A stretch of 64,000 nt of DNA, taken from Asterochloris sp. CNOR1. Its lineage: Eukaryota > Chlorophyta > Trebouxiophyceae > Trebouxiales > Trebouxiaceae. The stretch covers positions 1,798,001 through 1,862,000 of the forward strand of contig OZ017761.1 in NCBI GenBank assembly GCA_963969365.1. The letters run 5' to 3'. The notes under the pieces are model-generated. The model had not been told where the DNA came from. It searched no databases and worked only from the letters and a program-made list of their open reading frames with translations. Of this stretch, positions 1 through 10,209 are shown in pieces. Made by a program: the position numbers and the translations under genes. Position 1 is the first letter of the stretch, and each line of letters opens with the position of its first letter.

Positions 1-655
1 TGCACATTGCTAATTCTGCTTGCTGTACTCTATCATTGTAAAGCAGGTATTGAAGACCAAAAGGGCAGACCCCTTCAAACTGCAGCAGCCACTGCTGCGT
101 GGACTGGCCTATCAAAAAGGTTTATATAAGCACACGGCTGAGCAGCGCACCCTTTCTAGTTCAAAAGCCCAGGCTGCTGGGCCAGACAGGGTAGGAGCGC
201 CAGCTCCTGTACAAGCACTTGTACAGGCTGGCGCAAACAGCATCGCTCTGCTTGATGTTGCCATCAAAGATGGACTTCATGGAGCCGTGGGTCCCCACAG
301 GCTCCCGCAGTCATGAGGAAGCCAATGTTGGCAGCCACTGACAAGCTTTCATGTCAATCAGGCTTGCATGTCAAGCCTGACACCATTGTCTGCCTGCTGA
401 CAGCCCGTCAGGCCTCAGGACAACTGCAGCAAGCCCACTTCTGTGGTGGCTGGTACCAGGCAGCACTCTGGGAGCAGCAAGGCTGTGGAGGGAGCCACAG
501 AGGGCCTGTTGGCCCTGAGCTTGGCGCATGCACCCGCCACTGCTACCAAGTACTGGGACCAGAGCAATTGGGCTGATGTGTCACACAACCCCCTGGGCCT
601 GCACTCAAGACCTGGGCAAGTGCTGACTGTGACGCGTCCCCTCAAGGCTTGCCCC
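1..655. other. No supported gene
   Basis: I see no convincing exon, RNA gene or repeat here. Open frames on both strands are short, overlap one another and match nothing I recognise. The right-hand edge abuts the repeated DNA that belongs to the Rep-like element. Confidence 0.4.
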
Positions 656-660
656 TCACT

Positions 661-896
661 GACTACACTTGATACTCGCTTGGTCCACATGAAACGATGA
701 TTTTGAGTACCTGCGTAACTTACGCAGGGTTAGTAACCCTTTCCGTGGGCCAGTCGATCATACTGCCTGGCCGTTGCACCAGACGCCTTGACTACACTTG
801 AAACTCAGCTTGAAGATGGCGACATTGGGATGGTGAGCAGACATGCCTTGCCAACACTTGTGGTCGGCCTGCGAGCCTCGCGCGACTACACTTGAA
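661..896. repeat. Iteron-like ACTACACTTGA direct repeats, copy A
   Basis: The motif occurs at 661-672, 790-802 and 884-896, spaced about 95-130 bp, downstream of the Rep-like frame. The second element copy carries the same motif at corresponding places. Direct repeats of this kind are typical of Rep-binding regions, but that role is inferred here. Confidence 0.5.
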
Positions 897-2187
897 TCTT
901 TGGCAGCAAGCAGGGAGCTCCCTGGGCTGAAAACTTGTGCGCACCCGTGCATTTGTGCACGTTAAAAAATTCGAAAGATGTGAATACGCAGGGCAATCTA
1001 CAGAGGTGTGTTGTGGCAGCAAGATGTACTTGAAGTGGCTTGTTATCATTCCTAGGACAGGCTAGAATCATCTGGCTCTCATCACATTGGCCATGGCAGC
1101 TGGTGACACATGGTACTTGGGTGTCGCCCTTGGCGGCGGGCAATCAAGCAACCATGCGCGAGGCGCGCGCTGGCCAAACAAGGAGATGAAGGCCTCCTCG
1201 TAGTACTGCTTGAGCTTGGCGGTGGTAAGCATGCGGCCAGACTGCAACTTCTTGATTGGCTCCAGGAGCCTGAAGCGGTAGAAATCAGGAGGGTGCCCCT
1301 CAAAGAATTTATGGGCAACCACCTGTTGCTCCTTCAGGCAACCTCCGTTTGGCCCTTGCAGATACTTCATAGAGAGTAGTCGCTTTCCAGTCTGCTCCTT
1401 CTCTGGTAGGGCCTTGTACAGCTTCTCATCAAAGGCAGGGTTGCGAATCATGGGACCCTCCTGCTGCTTGGGTACACTGGCAAAATCGCCTGGCACCCTC
1501 GGCAGAGTGCCCTCGGTGCAACCCACGCTCTCTGCGGCGGCCCCTAACAGGGTCTGGAACTCCTCATACGTCTTGCACTGCAACTCTGGGGTTCCAACCT
1601 TGATAGCCTCAATCGCTGCCTGCAATGGACCCCGCCGGCCCGCGCTCTGTCTGGTGCCACCATGCGAGATTTCCCATTGCCCAGCTGAAAGGAATTCCAA
1701 TGTCCTGTGCTCAGGATCCTGGGGTCGGTGGTTCACATGGTCGTTGTTGTTCACATACAGCGAACGGTAGTCGCCAAGCCCCTTCAGGCCATGCGCTGGT
1801 CCTGTGTCTCTCTTGAGCTCGCTAAACAGTCTGACCTCCACAGACTCAGCATCTGTTCCAAAGATGAGCGCCAGAGGTCCAGCAATACAGGCCTTGACAA
1901 GCCTTTCGATCTTGGGAACCTGGGACACCGCCAGGAAGTGCACATGGTCGTTGCCCGGCTTGTAGTGTATGGTTGCGGAATACTTCTTTACGTTGTGTCC
2001 AAGGGCCTTTTTCAGAGCCGCCACGCTCTGCTGTGTGATGTGAGGCAACTTGGCTTGATCAACGTTGATGTGATTGACCACAATCTCAAAGTTGCGGTCC
2101 TGTTCTTCACGACCCACTCGCTTGGACGGCATCGCAGCCTGCCTTGCTACGAACACAGATTGAAAATCTCTAAGTAAGGGCATCTTA

Positions 2188-2203
2188 AACCCTAGCTAGG
2201 GTT
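2188..2203. promoter_or_regulatory. 16-bp perfect palindrome AACCCTAGCTAGGGTT
   Basis: The palindrome lies just upstream of the start of the Rep-like frame on the minus strand, between it and the divergent zinc-finger gene at 2354. It contains AAACCCTA (2187-2194), the plant telo-box, which matches TTTAGGG-type telomere units. It may be a shared promoter element; a role in replication is speculative. Confidence 0.4.
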
Positions 2204-2353
2204 GTCTGGCTGTGCATCGGCTGGCAGTCAGGCAGGCAGTTGCGTGGAGTGATCCCTGGCTCTCAGCGAAAGTGTTCTTGTAGAGAAGCCCCTTGTGCAC
2301 GCTGGCATCTTTCCCTCCTTGCCTCCTCAGCTTGCGTCGTCTGACTGATCAAC

Positions 2354-5297
2354 ATGCCCACTTACTGGAGGTGTCCTGGATGCGCTTATGTCTCACCAAG
2401 GCCGGATCTCATGAAGAAACACATTCAGCGCAAGACGCCATGTGAAGGCCTACGGGGTGCAAGCTTGGAAGATGATCAGAAGCAGCCTCAACAAATCAGC
2501 AAGGAGGAGTACAATACTGCAGTGAAGGAGACAGAGGCGCAGAAACGCACGGTAGGCTGCATTGCCTTGGGAAGGCGAGGTGACACCCCAAGTACTGGAA
2601 TGATCACCTGCCCTCTGCTGCGGGTGGTGGTGGTTGGCATGCCAGTGCACCTTGCGAACTCCTCTGGCAGAGGCTGGTCACATACGAGCTGGTTGTTCGC
2701 AATCCCCCTGCAGAAAGCAACGTCTACCCTCTGCAGGTGGTGGTGGTGGATGCACCCATTGAGAAGTCCGCATCACTCAGGGTGGTCACCCACAAGCTGT
2801 TGACTGACAATCTGCATTGGGAGCAGTTCCTACCCTCACCTGCAGGTGGTGGTGGTGGGTGCACCCACCGAGAATTTTGCATTGGCCAGCCTGGTCAATC
2901 AGAATCTGCTTACTGACAACCCGCCTTGGGAACAGTTCCTGCCCTCACCTGCAGGTGGTGGTGGTGGGTGCACACATTGAGAAGTCTGCATTGCTCAGGC
3001 TGGTCAGTCACAAGCTGTTTGCTGACAATCCGCCTTGGGAACAGTTCCTACCCTCACCTGCAGGTGGTGGTGGTGGCACCCACTAAGAAGTCCGCATTGC
3101 TCAGGCTGGTCCCTCAAAAGCTGTTTGCTGGCAACCCACCTTGGGAACAGTTCCTGCCCTCACCTGCAGGTGGTGGTGGTGGGTGCACACATTGAGAAGT
3201 CTGCATTGGCCAGCCTGGTCAATCACAAGCTGCTTGCTGACAATCCGCTTTGGGAACACTTCCTACCCTCACCTGCAGGTGGTGGTGGTGGGTGCACCCA
3301 CTAAGAAGTCCTCATTGCTCAGGCTGGTCACTCACAAGCTGTGTACTGGCAACCCACCTTGAGAACAGTTCCTACCCTCACCTGCAGGTGGTGGTGGTGG
3401 TTGGTGCACCCACTGAGAAGTCTGCATTGGCCAGCCTGGTCAATCACAAGCTGCTTGCTGACAATCCGCTTTGGGAACACTTCCTACCCTCACCTGCAGG
3501 TGGTGGTGGTGGGTGCACCCACTAAGAAGTCCTCATTGCTCAGGCTGGTCACTCACAAGCTGTGTACTGGCAACCCACCTTGAGAACACTTCCTGCCCTC
3601 ACCTGCAGGTGGTGGTGGTGGGGGCACACATTGAGAAGTCCCCATTGCTCAGGCTGGTCACTCACAAGCTGTGTACTGGCAACCCACCTTGGGAACACTT
3701 CCTGCCCTCACCTGCAGGTGGTGGTGGTGGTGGGTGCACACATTGAGAAGTCCGCATTGCTCAGGCTGGTCACTCACAAGCTGTGTACTGGCAACCCACC
3801 TTGGGAACACTTCCTGCCCTCACCTGCAGGTGGTGGTGGTGGTGGGTGCACCCACTAAGAAGTCCGCATTACTCAGGCTGGTCACTCAAAAGCTGTTCAC
3901 TGGCAACCCACCTTGGGAACAGTTCCTGCCCTCACCTGCAGGTGGTGGTGGTGGTGTGTGAACCCATCGAGACTTTTGCATCGGCCAGCCTGGTGTTTGT
4001 TCATTTACATCACAACTGCTGGAATTGGCGTCCACCCTCTGCAGTGGTGCCCTGTGCACCCTTGAACGCACTACATCGCGGGTTGGGCTGGTCACTTGCA
4101 AGCCGTTCACTGACAACCCATCAAAATTGCTGAGTGATGCACTGGTTGGGTTGGGTCTTGTGTTGTAAAGCTCCCAAGTGCGCAGAGGGCTACCAGCATC
4201 ATCACCACCACCATTGTCTGCAAGGGGCAAAAGAGTCACCTCAGCAAAAATCAGTTGGACCAACTCATGACCTGCATCAACAAGCAGAGGGAATATCACC
4301 ACCATTGCATGCAAGGGGCAGTGGAGGGCAGGCATCAGTCTGTGTTTCTCTGGAATCAGACTGAAGTCCTGAACTCAACATCACCGCCATGCAGGTCCAG
4401 GCCGGGACCCAACCCAGGATGCAGCGGCAGCCAGCACAAAAGGTGCCAATTTGCTGCAGAGTTGTGGTCCCGCTCCAGCAAGAATGTCTAAGACAAGAGT
4501 TGTGACGCATTCACTTTGCTTGGTGCAGAGGAAGGCTGCAGCCGAAGCAGTTGCAGTTTCTGAGGAGACGACCCTTGGCATTGAGGTCCCTGCATCAGCA
4601 TCCTCAGAGCCAATACGCTTTGAAGACATTGAGGTAATGCTGAGGTACTATGGACTGCCTGACTCCATGTGACTTCTCGCCTCCACCACCACCTCAATGT
4701 TGGCACCTGTAGGCTCCTGGAAGTTTTGCAGAGATTGAGGTCATGAGCGAGGACTGGCAGAGCTGGGCAAAGGACTTGCTGCTTGGTATTGAATACTATG
4801 GGCTTGCCAGAAACTACGCCAGGCTCATGTGGCAGAACCCTAAGCTGCCTCGCTTTGCATCAGTTTTCTGGAGGTCCAAGAAGGATCCAGGTGCTATGGT
4901 GAAGAGGGAGCGCGGTGAGTGATGTGGACCTTTCAAGATGGTGCTTGGCATGCAACTGAAGCTTATTGGTGCTGCAGGAGGGACAGATTTCATGCGCCAC
5001 GCCAAGCTGGACTACTTCTTGTATTCGAAAAGTCGGATGCAGCTGTCCTGGTTTTGTGGCTACGTGGAAAAGAAGGTTGCAGAACTGAAATCAGTCGGCC
5101 CTCTAGGGGAAGATCTTACGTATGAGATCGAGTCCTTTGAGCACAGACTCAAAAGGATCAAGGAGTATCACACCGTTGAGGTTGATGGGGAGAAGCATGG
5201 TGGGATGCCATATGGGGGCCCACAGGGATTTGCTGACATGTTCCGCTTCAATGAACCCAAAGAGTCTCAGGTGTTGAAGCGCCAGTTGTTTCCCTAG
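2354..5297 (+). CDS. C2HC zinc-finger protein of unknown function
   Basis: A four-exon model keeps phase throughout: 2354-2551, 4529-4633, 4734-4914 and 4978-5297 (stop TAG), about 267 aa. The N-terminus has a single zinc finger, CPGC then a spacer, KKHIQRK and TPC, giving C-x2-C...H...C. This form is common in algal and giant-virus proteins. A charged Ala/Glu-rich stretch follows, then a conserved-looking C-terminal part with WAKDLLLGIEYYGLARNYA and WFCGYVEKKVAEL helices. I do not recognise the C-terminal domain. Intron 1 (2552-4528) is nearly 2 kb because it contains the whole 110-bp tandem array. The gene is divergent from the Rep-like frame with about 170 bp between them. The exon 3 acceptor is taken as GCAGAG to keep the frame. 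A truncated relative lies at 24.0-24.4 kb. Confidence 0.65.
2610..4130 (+). repeat. About 110-bp minisatellite inside intron 1
   Basis: About 12-13 units occur, strongest from 2740 to 3965, with spacings of 106-113 bp and degenerate units at both ends. Each unit contains CTGAC or a close variant, then a stretch ending CCCTCACCTGCAG, then GGTGGTGGTGG. That is a branch-point-like motif followed by a complete 3' splice-site-like sequence. Unit length is usually not a multiple of three, and the frame changes from unit to unit. It is therefore not a simple in-frame protein repeat. Confidence 0.9.
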
Positions 5298-6548
5298 TCA
5301 TAGCAGAGGGCGCTTGGACCAGTGTCTGCCTCTTACTGCCTCTTGATACATTACATTATCGGACAGAAACACTGGCAGAGTTTGCTCAACCTCAGATATC
5401 ATCAATTGATTGCTGAAAGCTGCGGTCCAAACAGTGTCAGTCTCCTGTGGACGTGCACAGGATCAGCAGCACCACCACCACCAGTAGGAGACGAGGGCAG
5501 GCACTGGTTTCTGCAGGATGGTGAGTAAAGAGGTGGTGAGGACCAGACCAAGCTTGTGGACCCCTCTCCATTATACAACACGCGACCCTGTCATGCAGTG
5601 GGTGTCAGGGGCGATTTGCCGGTGTGTCAGCCCTGACACTTTCACTAGCGCGGTTCGGTAACTGCCTACAGTGCCCTCGCCGGTCAGAGAGGCGACAGCA
5701 GTCAGGGCAGAGGTGTGGCATGGCATGGCGAGCAGCTAAAATGAGAACGCTGACCGACCGGAGGAAACCAGCAGGACTCAACCCCAGCCCCTTGTTGGAC
5801 AATATCACCATGACCAGAACCTTCTATTGAGCAGGCCTCTAAGTCTCGCTCCATGTTGCAGGGCGTCACATGGCTTACTATAGGTCGGGAGGTGATGGCT
5901 GGAAGTGGAATCAGGTGAAGCTCTGGTTGCATGGCGTCAAGCGTAAGCCAACAGAGTTTCAGCACAACGCACAGACACTGAGGGATGTGCACTGTGGCAA
6001 AGGTGTAGCACCATACAGAGGCTCAAATACACCTTAAAGCCTGCAGCATGCAGCTGCCCTTCACATAAACCTGTGACGGAGCCCTGCTGGCACGTGTCAC
6101 ATGGCACAATGTCCTTGCTGCAGGCGCCACTAGAGCAACAGGTCACCTTCACCACAGCAGCAGCAACGCTGGCAAGGGAGTGTCGCAATATCCTGAGGCT
6201 GATCCTGAAAAGGTTCACCTGCAACTCAGTTGGTGGCTGCAAGACACAGCCTGCTGTTTTGTGTCTCGCTCTACAGACTGTTGGTCTCAAGCTCAGCATT
6301 GCACACTTGCCCGTGGACTGAGGCAGGTCAGGTTCAGCGAGCCCCTCTGTCATGGCTGCAGCTGAGCAGCCCATAGGGTCAGCGAGCCCATAGGGTCTAG
6401 CTGCAGCGGAGCAGCCTACAGGATCCTTGACACCCTTTGTAATGGCTGCATCAGAGCAGCAGGAGGAGGTGAGGGCTGTCACATTGAGCTGAGATGCTGT
6501 CACACTGAAGGAGCGCTCTGCTGGCAGAGAGCCTGGTGACGACTTTGC
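5298..6548. other. Intergenic; one copy of a dispersed repeat
   Basis: No convincing exon is visible. A 215-codon open frame on the minus strand (5937-6584) has no recognisable domain and overlaps repeated CTGCAG/GAGCAGCC text, so it was not called. At 5833-5888 lies a copy of a repeat (core GTTGCAGGGYGTCACATGGC) also found at 9.9, 15.0 and 24.5 kb. Confidence 0.5.
5833..5888 (+). repeat. Dispersed GTTGCAGGGTGTCACATGGC repeat
   Basis: About 55 bp match 24535-24588, including GCAGGCCT, CAGGG(C/T)GT(C/T)ACATGG and CTTACTA...GGTC. Shorter matches occur at 9921-9960 and, inverted, at 14950-15072. Function and family are unknown. Confidence 0.6.
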
Positions 6549-9193
6549 ATGCTGTACAGTGAAGCTGTGTTGGCACTTGGCCATCTTCAGGCTGCTGTGC
6601 TGCGGATGCAGATGTCAAAGGGGGCCAACACTGCTGCTGAGCTGCGTACACTGCTAAGCCAGGCGGGGCTGGCAGCAAGCAAGCTCCGTGGCTTCAGAGA
6701 TAAGCATCTGGACAACTTGTTGGACAAGGGACTCAGCACGCTGGACCTGCTGGCCACCGCAGATGAGGCCGCGCTTACAGAGCCACCTCCACTCCCTATC
6801 ACCCTTCGCCGGGCGCTGCTGGACAAATTCAATCCCGGCGCCCGGCCTGCTGGCGCAGGTGGGAGCTGCTCAATCTGCTGCATATGACGCTAAGTGCCGG
6901 GCAGTACCTGGGTGATGGGTTTGGTGTGGGCACACACAGGCTGACAGTGGTACAAGCGCGCAGGCGAGATCCTGCTTCAGAGACAGCTGCCTGCAGCGCC
7001 CACAAGCATGTCTCCCCGTGCGTGAGCTGGAGCTGGCAACGGAGTTTGTCTGACAACCGCAAACATACAAACTAGTTTTGGGCTTGTGACTTTGCATCCT
7101 TAGACTTGGATTGCTGGCCAGGCAACCTGTTTTCATCCCTCAGATGTTGCAAACATGCTTCGTCTTTTGGCTGCAGAGCTGCCAAACTTCGCTGCTGAGT
7201 CAAGCCGCTGTTGCAGGTGGTGACACAGCCTGCTTAATAGCTACATCAGTGACCCTTTCCACAATCGCAATTACTGTGGTGCAGATGTGGGCCAGCTCAG
7301 TGGAGAATTCAAAGCTGCATTTGCGGGTTTCCAGGCTCAGCTGAAAGATACCCTCCATCAAGAGATGAAGCAGCTCACCATGAAGTCGAAGGGTGCCAAG
7401 TCCATAGCCATGTCGACTGTGGGAAGTGAGGACGCTGAGCAGGTGAGAGGCACGCATGATCCTGTTTACACCCAGGGGTGTTCAACAAACACTCACGTGA
7501 CTTGCCTGCAGATACTAGATAAACTTGGCATCAGAGAGGTCCGTGGCGAAGTGCACTACAAGCTGCCTGAGGTGCCCTCAGACTTCATGAATGTGGAGGG
7601 CTTTGATCTGGCAGACTTCCCAGGCGAGGCAGAAGCCACAGGCCCATATGCCAAGTATCTGGCGGTGAGCTGTTCAGGCATCTCCTGGTGTGATTTGCAA
7701 GCCTTGGACTGCTGAAAGCATGTTGCAGCTTGTCACGGTGTTTCAGCTTTGACAGGTGGTGCTCACGCTTGCTGCAGGAGCAGTTGCAGAAGGCCCAGAT
7801 ACGAATAAATCAGCTTCCTGGTTTTGAAGTGGTTGACCTGCACTCTCCCAGTGGCAAGTTCAATGGAAAATTGTCTGTGCTCATCGGCGGTGCAATCTAC
7901 AATGGCAGACTTGATGTCGGCGTCGTCCCCTATGGTGTCAAGGGCCTCACCTGCATTTCATGCCTGCGCCTAGGCATAGAGCTCAAGCGCACAGAGGACC
8001 AAAAAGCACGATACACGCGGACGCAGGGAGCCAGAGGAGGTGATTGCATGTGACTCATCATCTCACGCTTACAGATATCCCACATTGCGGCTGGCATGGC
8101 TTGCATTGCCTGAACCCTTGCACGATAGTTGACGCTCAGCAGTTGCTGCAGGTCAAACCATCGTCCAGACTCAGACCAAGAAGCGCAAGAGTGAGGCTCA
8201 GTCAGAGCAAGGCACATCCATGAGCGGCCCCACAGGTGTGTGGCCTGCTGTCAAGTTGCCCTTCAAGTATGTGTTGTGTGAGGCAGGCTGAAGTGCCAGC
8301 AGAGGTGAGCGCATCTTATCACAGTCCTGTGCCTCATGGAACGTTGTACTGTGGCTGGGATGACATGAGTGTCCTGGAAACTCAAGGTACAGGTGATGAA
8401 TGGCGCCTGCTGCAGGTCAATGTAATGTCCAGACTGGGGCCAAGAAGCCCAAGGGTGAGGCTCACTCAGCGCCGGGCACTTCCCTGGGCGGCTCCACAGG
8501 TGTGGCATGATTTCAAACAACCTTCAGGCATATGCTGTGTGCGACCGGCTTCAGCGCCTGGTTCCTGTTGACAGGATCAGGGCAAGGTGTGATCTGTCGG
8601 GTGCAGGAGGCACGGTACAATATGCTGGTGTTGAGAAAGGCCAGCTGGTGATGGAGCTCATCGCCGCCCATGCCAAGGCAGCGTGCCCTCTAGCCCTCTG
8701 GCTGACAGATGGGCTCACCTACCACCGTGTCATCTTGAATGACAAACATGTGGCCCACTGGGAGGACCTGGGGCCACGCGAGGCCTTACACTGCATGGTG
8801 GCTGATCTGAAGGAGGTTGGTGATGTGCAAGACCTCTCCCGCAGCCTTGGTGCATGTCATGTTGCCCTGAGCAAAAATGACACGGCTGGTCTGGCTGGAC
8901 ATGTCTGTGTCAGCCATGCTGAGAATCTGCGCTTGTAGGCACCAGTGTCAGAGATGTATACAATTGACGAGCTCGAGCCTGAGCAGAGAAAGTACATGAC
9001 CAGGTATCACGAGATGGCAGGTGAAAATGCCCTTGCTGAGCAGCTGGACGCTGTGCTACCACACATTGACGAACCAGCTGAGAGGATTGCAACAGCCTTG
9101 CAGCTGATTCAGGCACATAGACCTGTTGGAGGCCCAGCTTCATGTGTGCCAGAGTGGCTGGAGAGCATCGCTGGGGATGATGTCCACCAGTGA
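6549..9193 (+). CDS. Crinkler-type protein with PD-(D/E)xK nuclease-like domain
   Basis: Supported exons are about 6549-6858, one ending at 7442, then 7512-7664, 7778-8039, 8152-8266, 8500-8815 and 8939-9193 (stop TGA). The last four join in phase; the joins around 6858-7290 are unresolved. The N-terminal exon is helical and SAM-like (LRTLLSQAGLAASKLRGF, then LLDKGLSTLDLLATADEAAL). The core has VLIGG, DVGVVP and GIELKRTEDQKARY, which fit a restriction-fold nuclease with an E-x-K motif. It is followed by GQLVMELIAAHAKAACPLALWLTDGL. This order recalls the nuclease-like module of Crinkler (CRN) proteins. CRN proteins act as effectors or conflict proteins in several eukaryotes; the substrate here is unknown. 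The intron at 8267-8499 contains a decayed copy of the preceding exon. The start codon is uncertain; ATGs at 6606 and 6612 are alternatives. Confidence 0.6.
8152..8499 (+). repeat. Duplicated exon within the nuclease-like gene
   Basis: The segment from about 8138 to 8245 (GCTGCAGGTCAA...CCCCACAGGTGTG) is repeated at about 8401-8507 with clear identity, 263 bp downstream. Both copies stay open in the same phase. The acceptor of the next exon (CTCCACAG, ending at 8499) lies inside the second copy. Confidence 0.8.
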
Positions 9194-10209
9194 ACCCACA
9201 TTCACTTCAGCATCTGCTGCCTCTGAGCGGTGCTCTTGCATTCTGATCAGCTTTTCACCAGCATTGCTTGCATTTGTCAGTAGAGCACATACAATTCCAC
9301 AGGGACAAGTCTTTGAACAGGGCATCCATGTATCACATATGTATCATTGTGCTGGTATTATCAACCAATCATTGTGACAGCTAGCAGCAGCTGCATCCTG
9401 GCCACGGGGCTACATCACCATGTTTCTGGAGGGTGCTGTGCCTGCATTTCAGCTGCACAGCTGGGTGTATAGCTGAGCCCATATATTCCTGTGCATGGCT
9501 GTCTTGTGTTGCCTGGCTTCCACTTCAGGCGTTTGTAATCCAATTCACAAGGTTTTGCAGCATTCTGCGTCCCTGTTGAGCCTCAGACAGCCAATTGATG
9601 GGCTCATTTTGACAGAGAACTCCAAACCAGTTCAGCTGCATGCAAGGTATGACGCCAACAGCTGGCCATGTGGTCTGCACTGAGATTTGTGGGCTCCAGC
9701 TACAGGCTTTTTCACTTGCTGTTGCTTGTTGGTCTGCTGCTGTTGCTGCTGGGCAACTTGCACCTGCAAACTGCTGACTAGCCCCTGAACGTCGGCTGGT
9801 GTGTTTGGCCAATTGTGGTGAGCACCAGGTGGAGTCTGCAGCGCATCAGCCACAGCTGCAGTTCATATCTCATAAGTGGAGCATATCATGACAAAGAGAC
9901 AATGGCCTGTGACATAGAGACATGTTGCGGGTTGTCACATGGCCTGTGATAATATGACCTATCCAAAGGACGACCTACCCTGCGCCCTGAGACCAGAGAT
10001 GCTGTCCCTGCCGTCAACACCCCAACTTGCCCGCCCAGCAACCCAGTTCGTGGGCCATGCTGCCACTTTGACCGCCGCTGCATGGCACAGATCACACTCA
10101 CAGCCAGTTGTTGCTGTGCTCTTTTGCCTTTCCAACATTAGGAAGATACAGCATGAGGCTTCTCAGTGGAGCAGGCCCTTTCAATGCCAGGCAACAATCT
10201 TAGAAACCA
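9194..10209. other. Intergenic
   Basis: No confident gene. A small minus-strand frame at 9632-9853 (73 codons, Gln-rich from a CAG-type run) could be a short gene but has no other support. A copy of the dispersed CACATGGC repeat lies at 9921-9960. Confidence 0.4.
9921..9960 (+). repeat. Dispersed GTTGCAGGGTGTCACATGGC repeat
   Basis: The core reads ACATGTTGCGGGTTGTCACA then TGGCCTGTGATA, matching the inverted cluster at 14950-15072. It lies between two genes. Confidence 0.6.

Larger units (their letters stand above)
656..2210 (-). mobile_element. Rep-like repeat element, copy A
   Basis: This is one of two diverged copies of a dispersed repeat; the other is at about 21830-23450. The coding part (1068-2183, 371 aa) and about 420 bp beyond its 3' end are both shared between the copies. 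The protein has an HVH motif in a GNDHVHFLAVSQ context, preceded by a VNHIN stretch. A later segment with a GQWE...GRRGPLQ pattern resembles the end of the nuclease domain in rolling-circle (CRESS-type) Rep proteins. No Walker A helicase motif is visible. Three copies of an ACTACACTTGA motif lie in the 3' flank. The reading frame of this copy looks whole. The viral or plasmid kinship is inference; an unnamed algal transposon family is the alternative. Divergence between the copies suggests an old duplication. Confidence 0.5.

Noticed and set aside
2188-2203. Interstitial telomere array
   Set aside because: Only one telomere-like unit and its inverse are present, not a tandem run.
2817-3961. 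Series of overlapping open frames with Trp-rich or Val/Gly-rich repeats
   Set aside because: Unit length is mostly not a multiple of three, so the frames shift between units; they arise from the GGTGGTGGTGG tract.
2740-3965. CRISPR-like array
   Set aside because: Repeats are about 110 bp without distinct spacers, lie in an intron of a eukaryotic gene, and no cas genes are present.
5937-6584. 215-codon minus-strand open frame
   Set aside because: No domain, poor composition, and overlaps the start of the plus-strand nuclease-like gene and local repeats.
9632-9853. Small Gln-rich protein gene on the minus strand
   Set aside because: Support rests on one short CAG-type run; no conserved motif or gene context.
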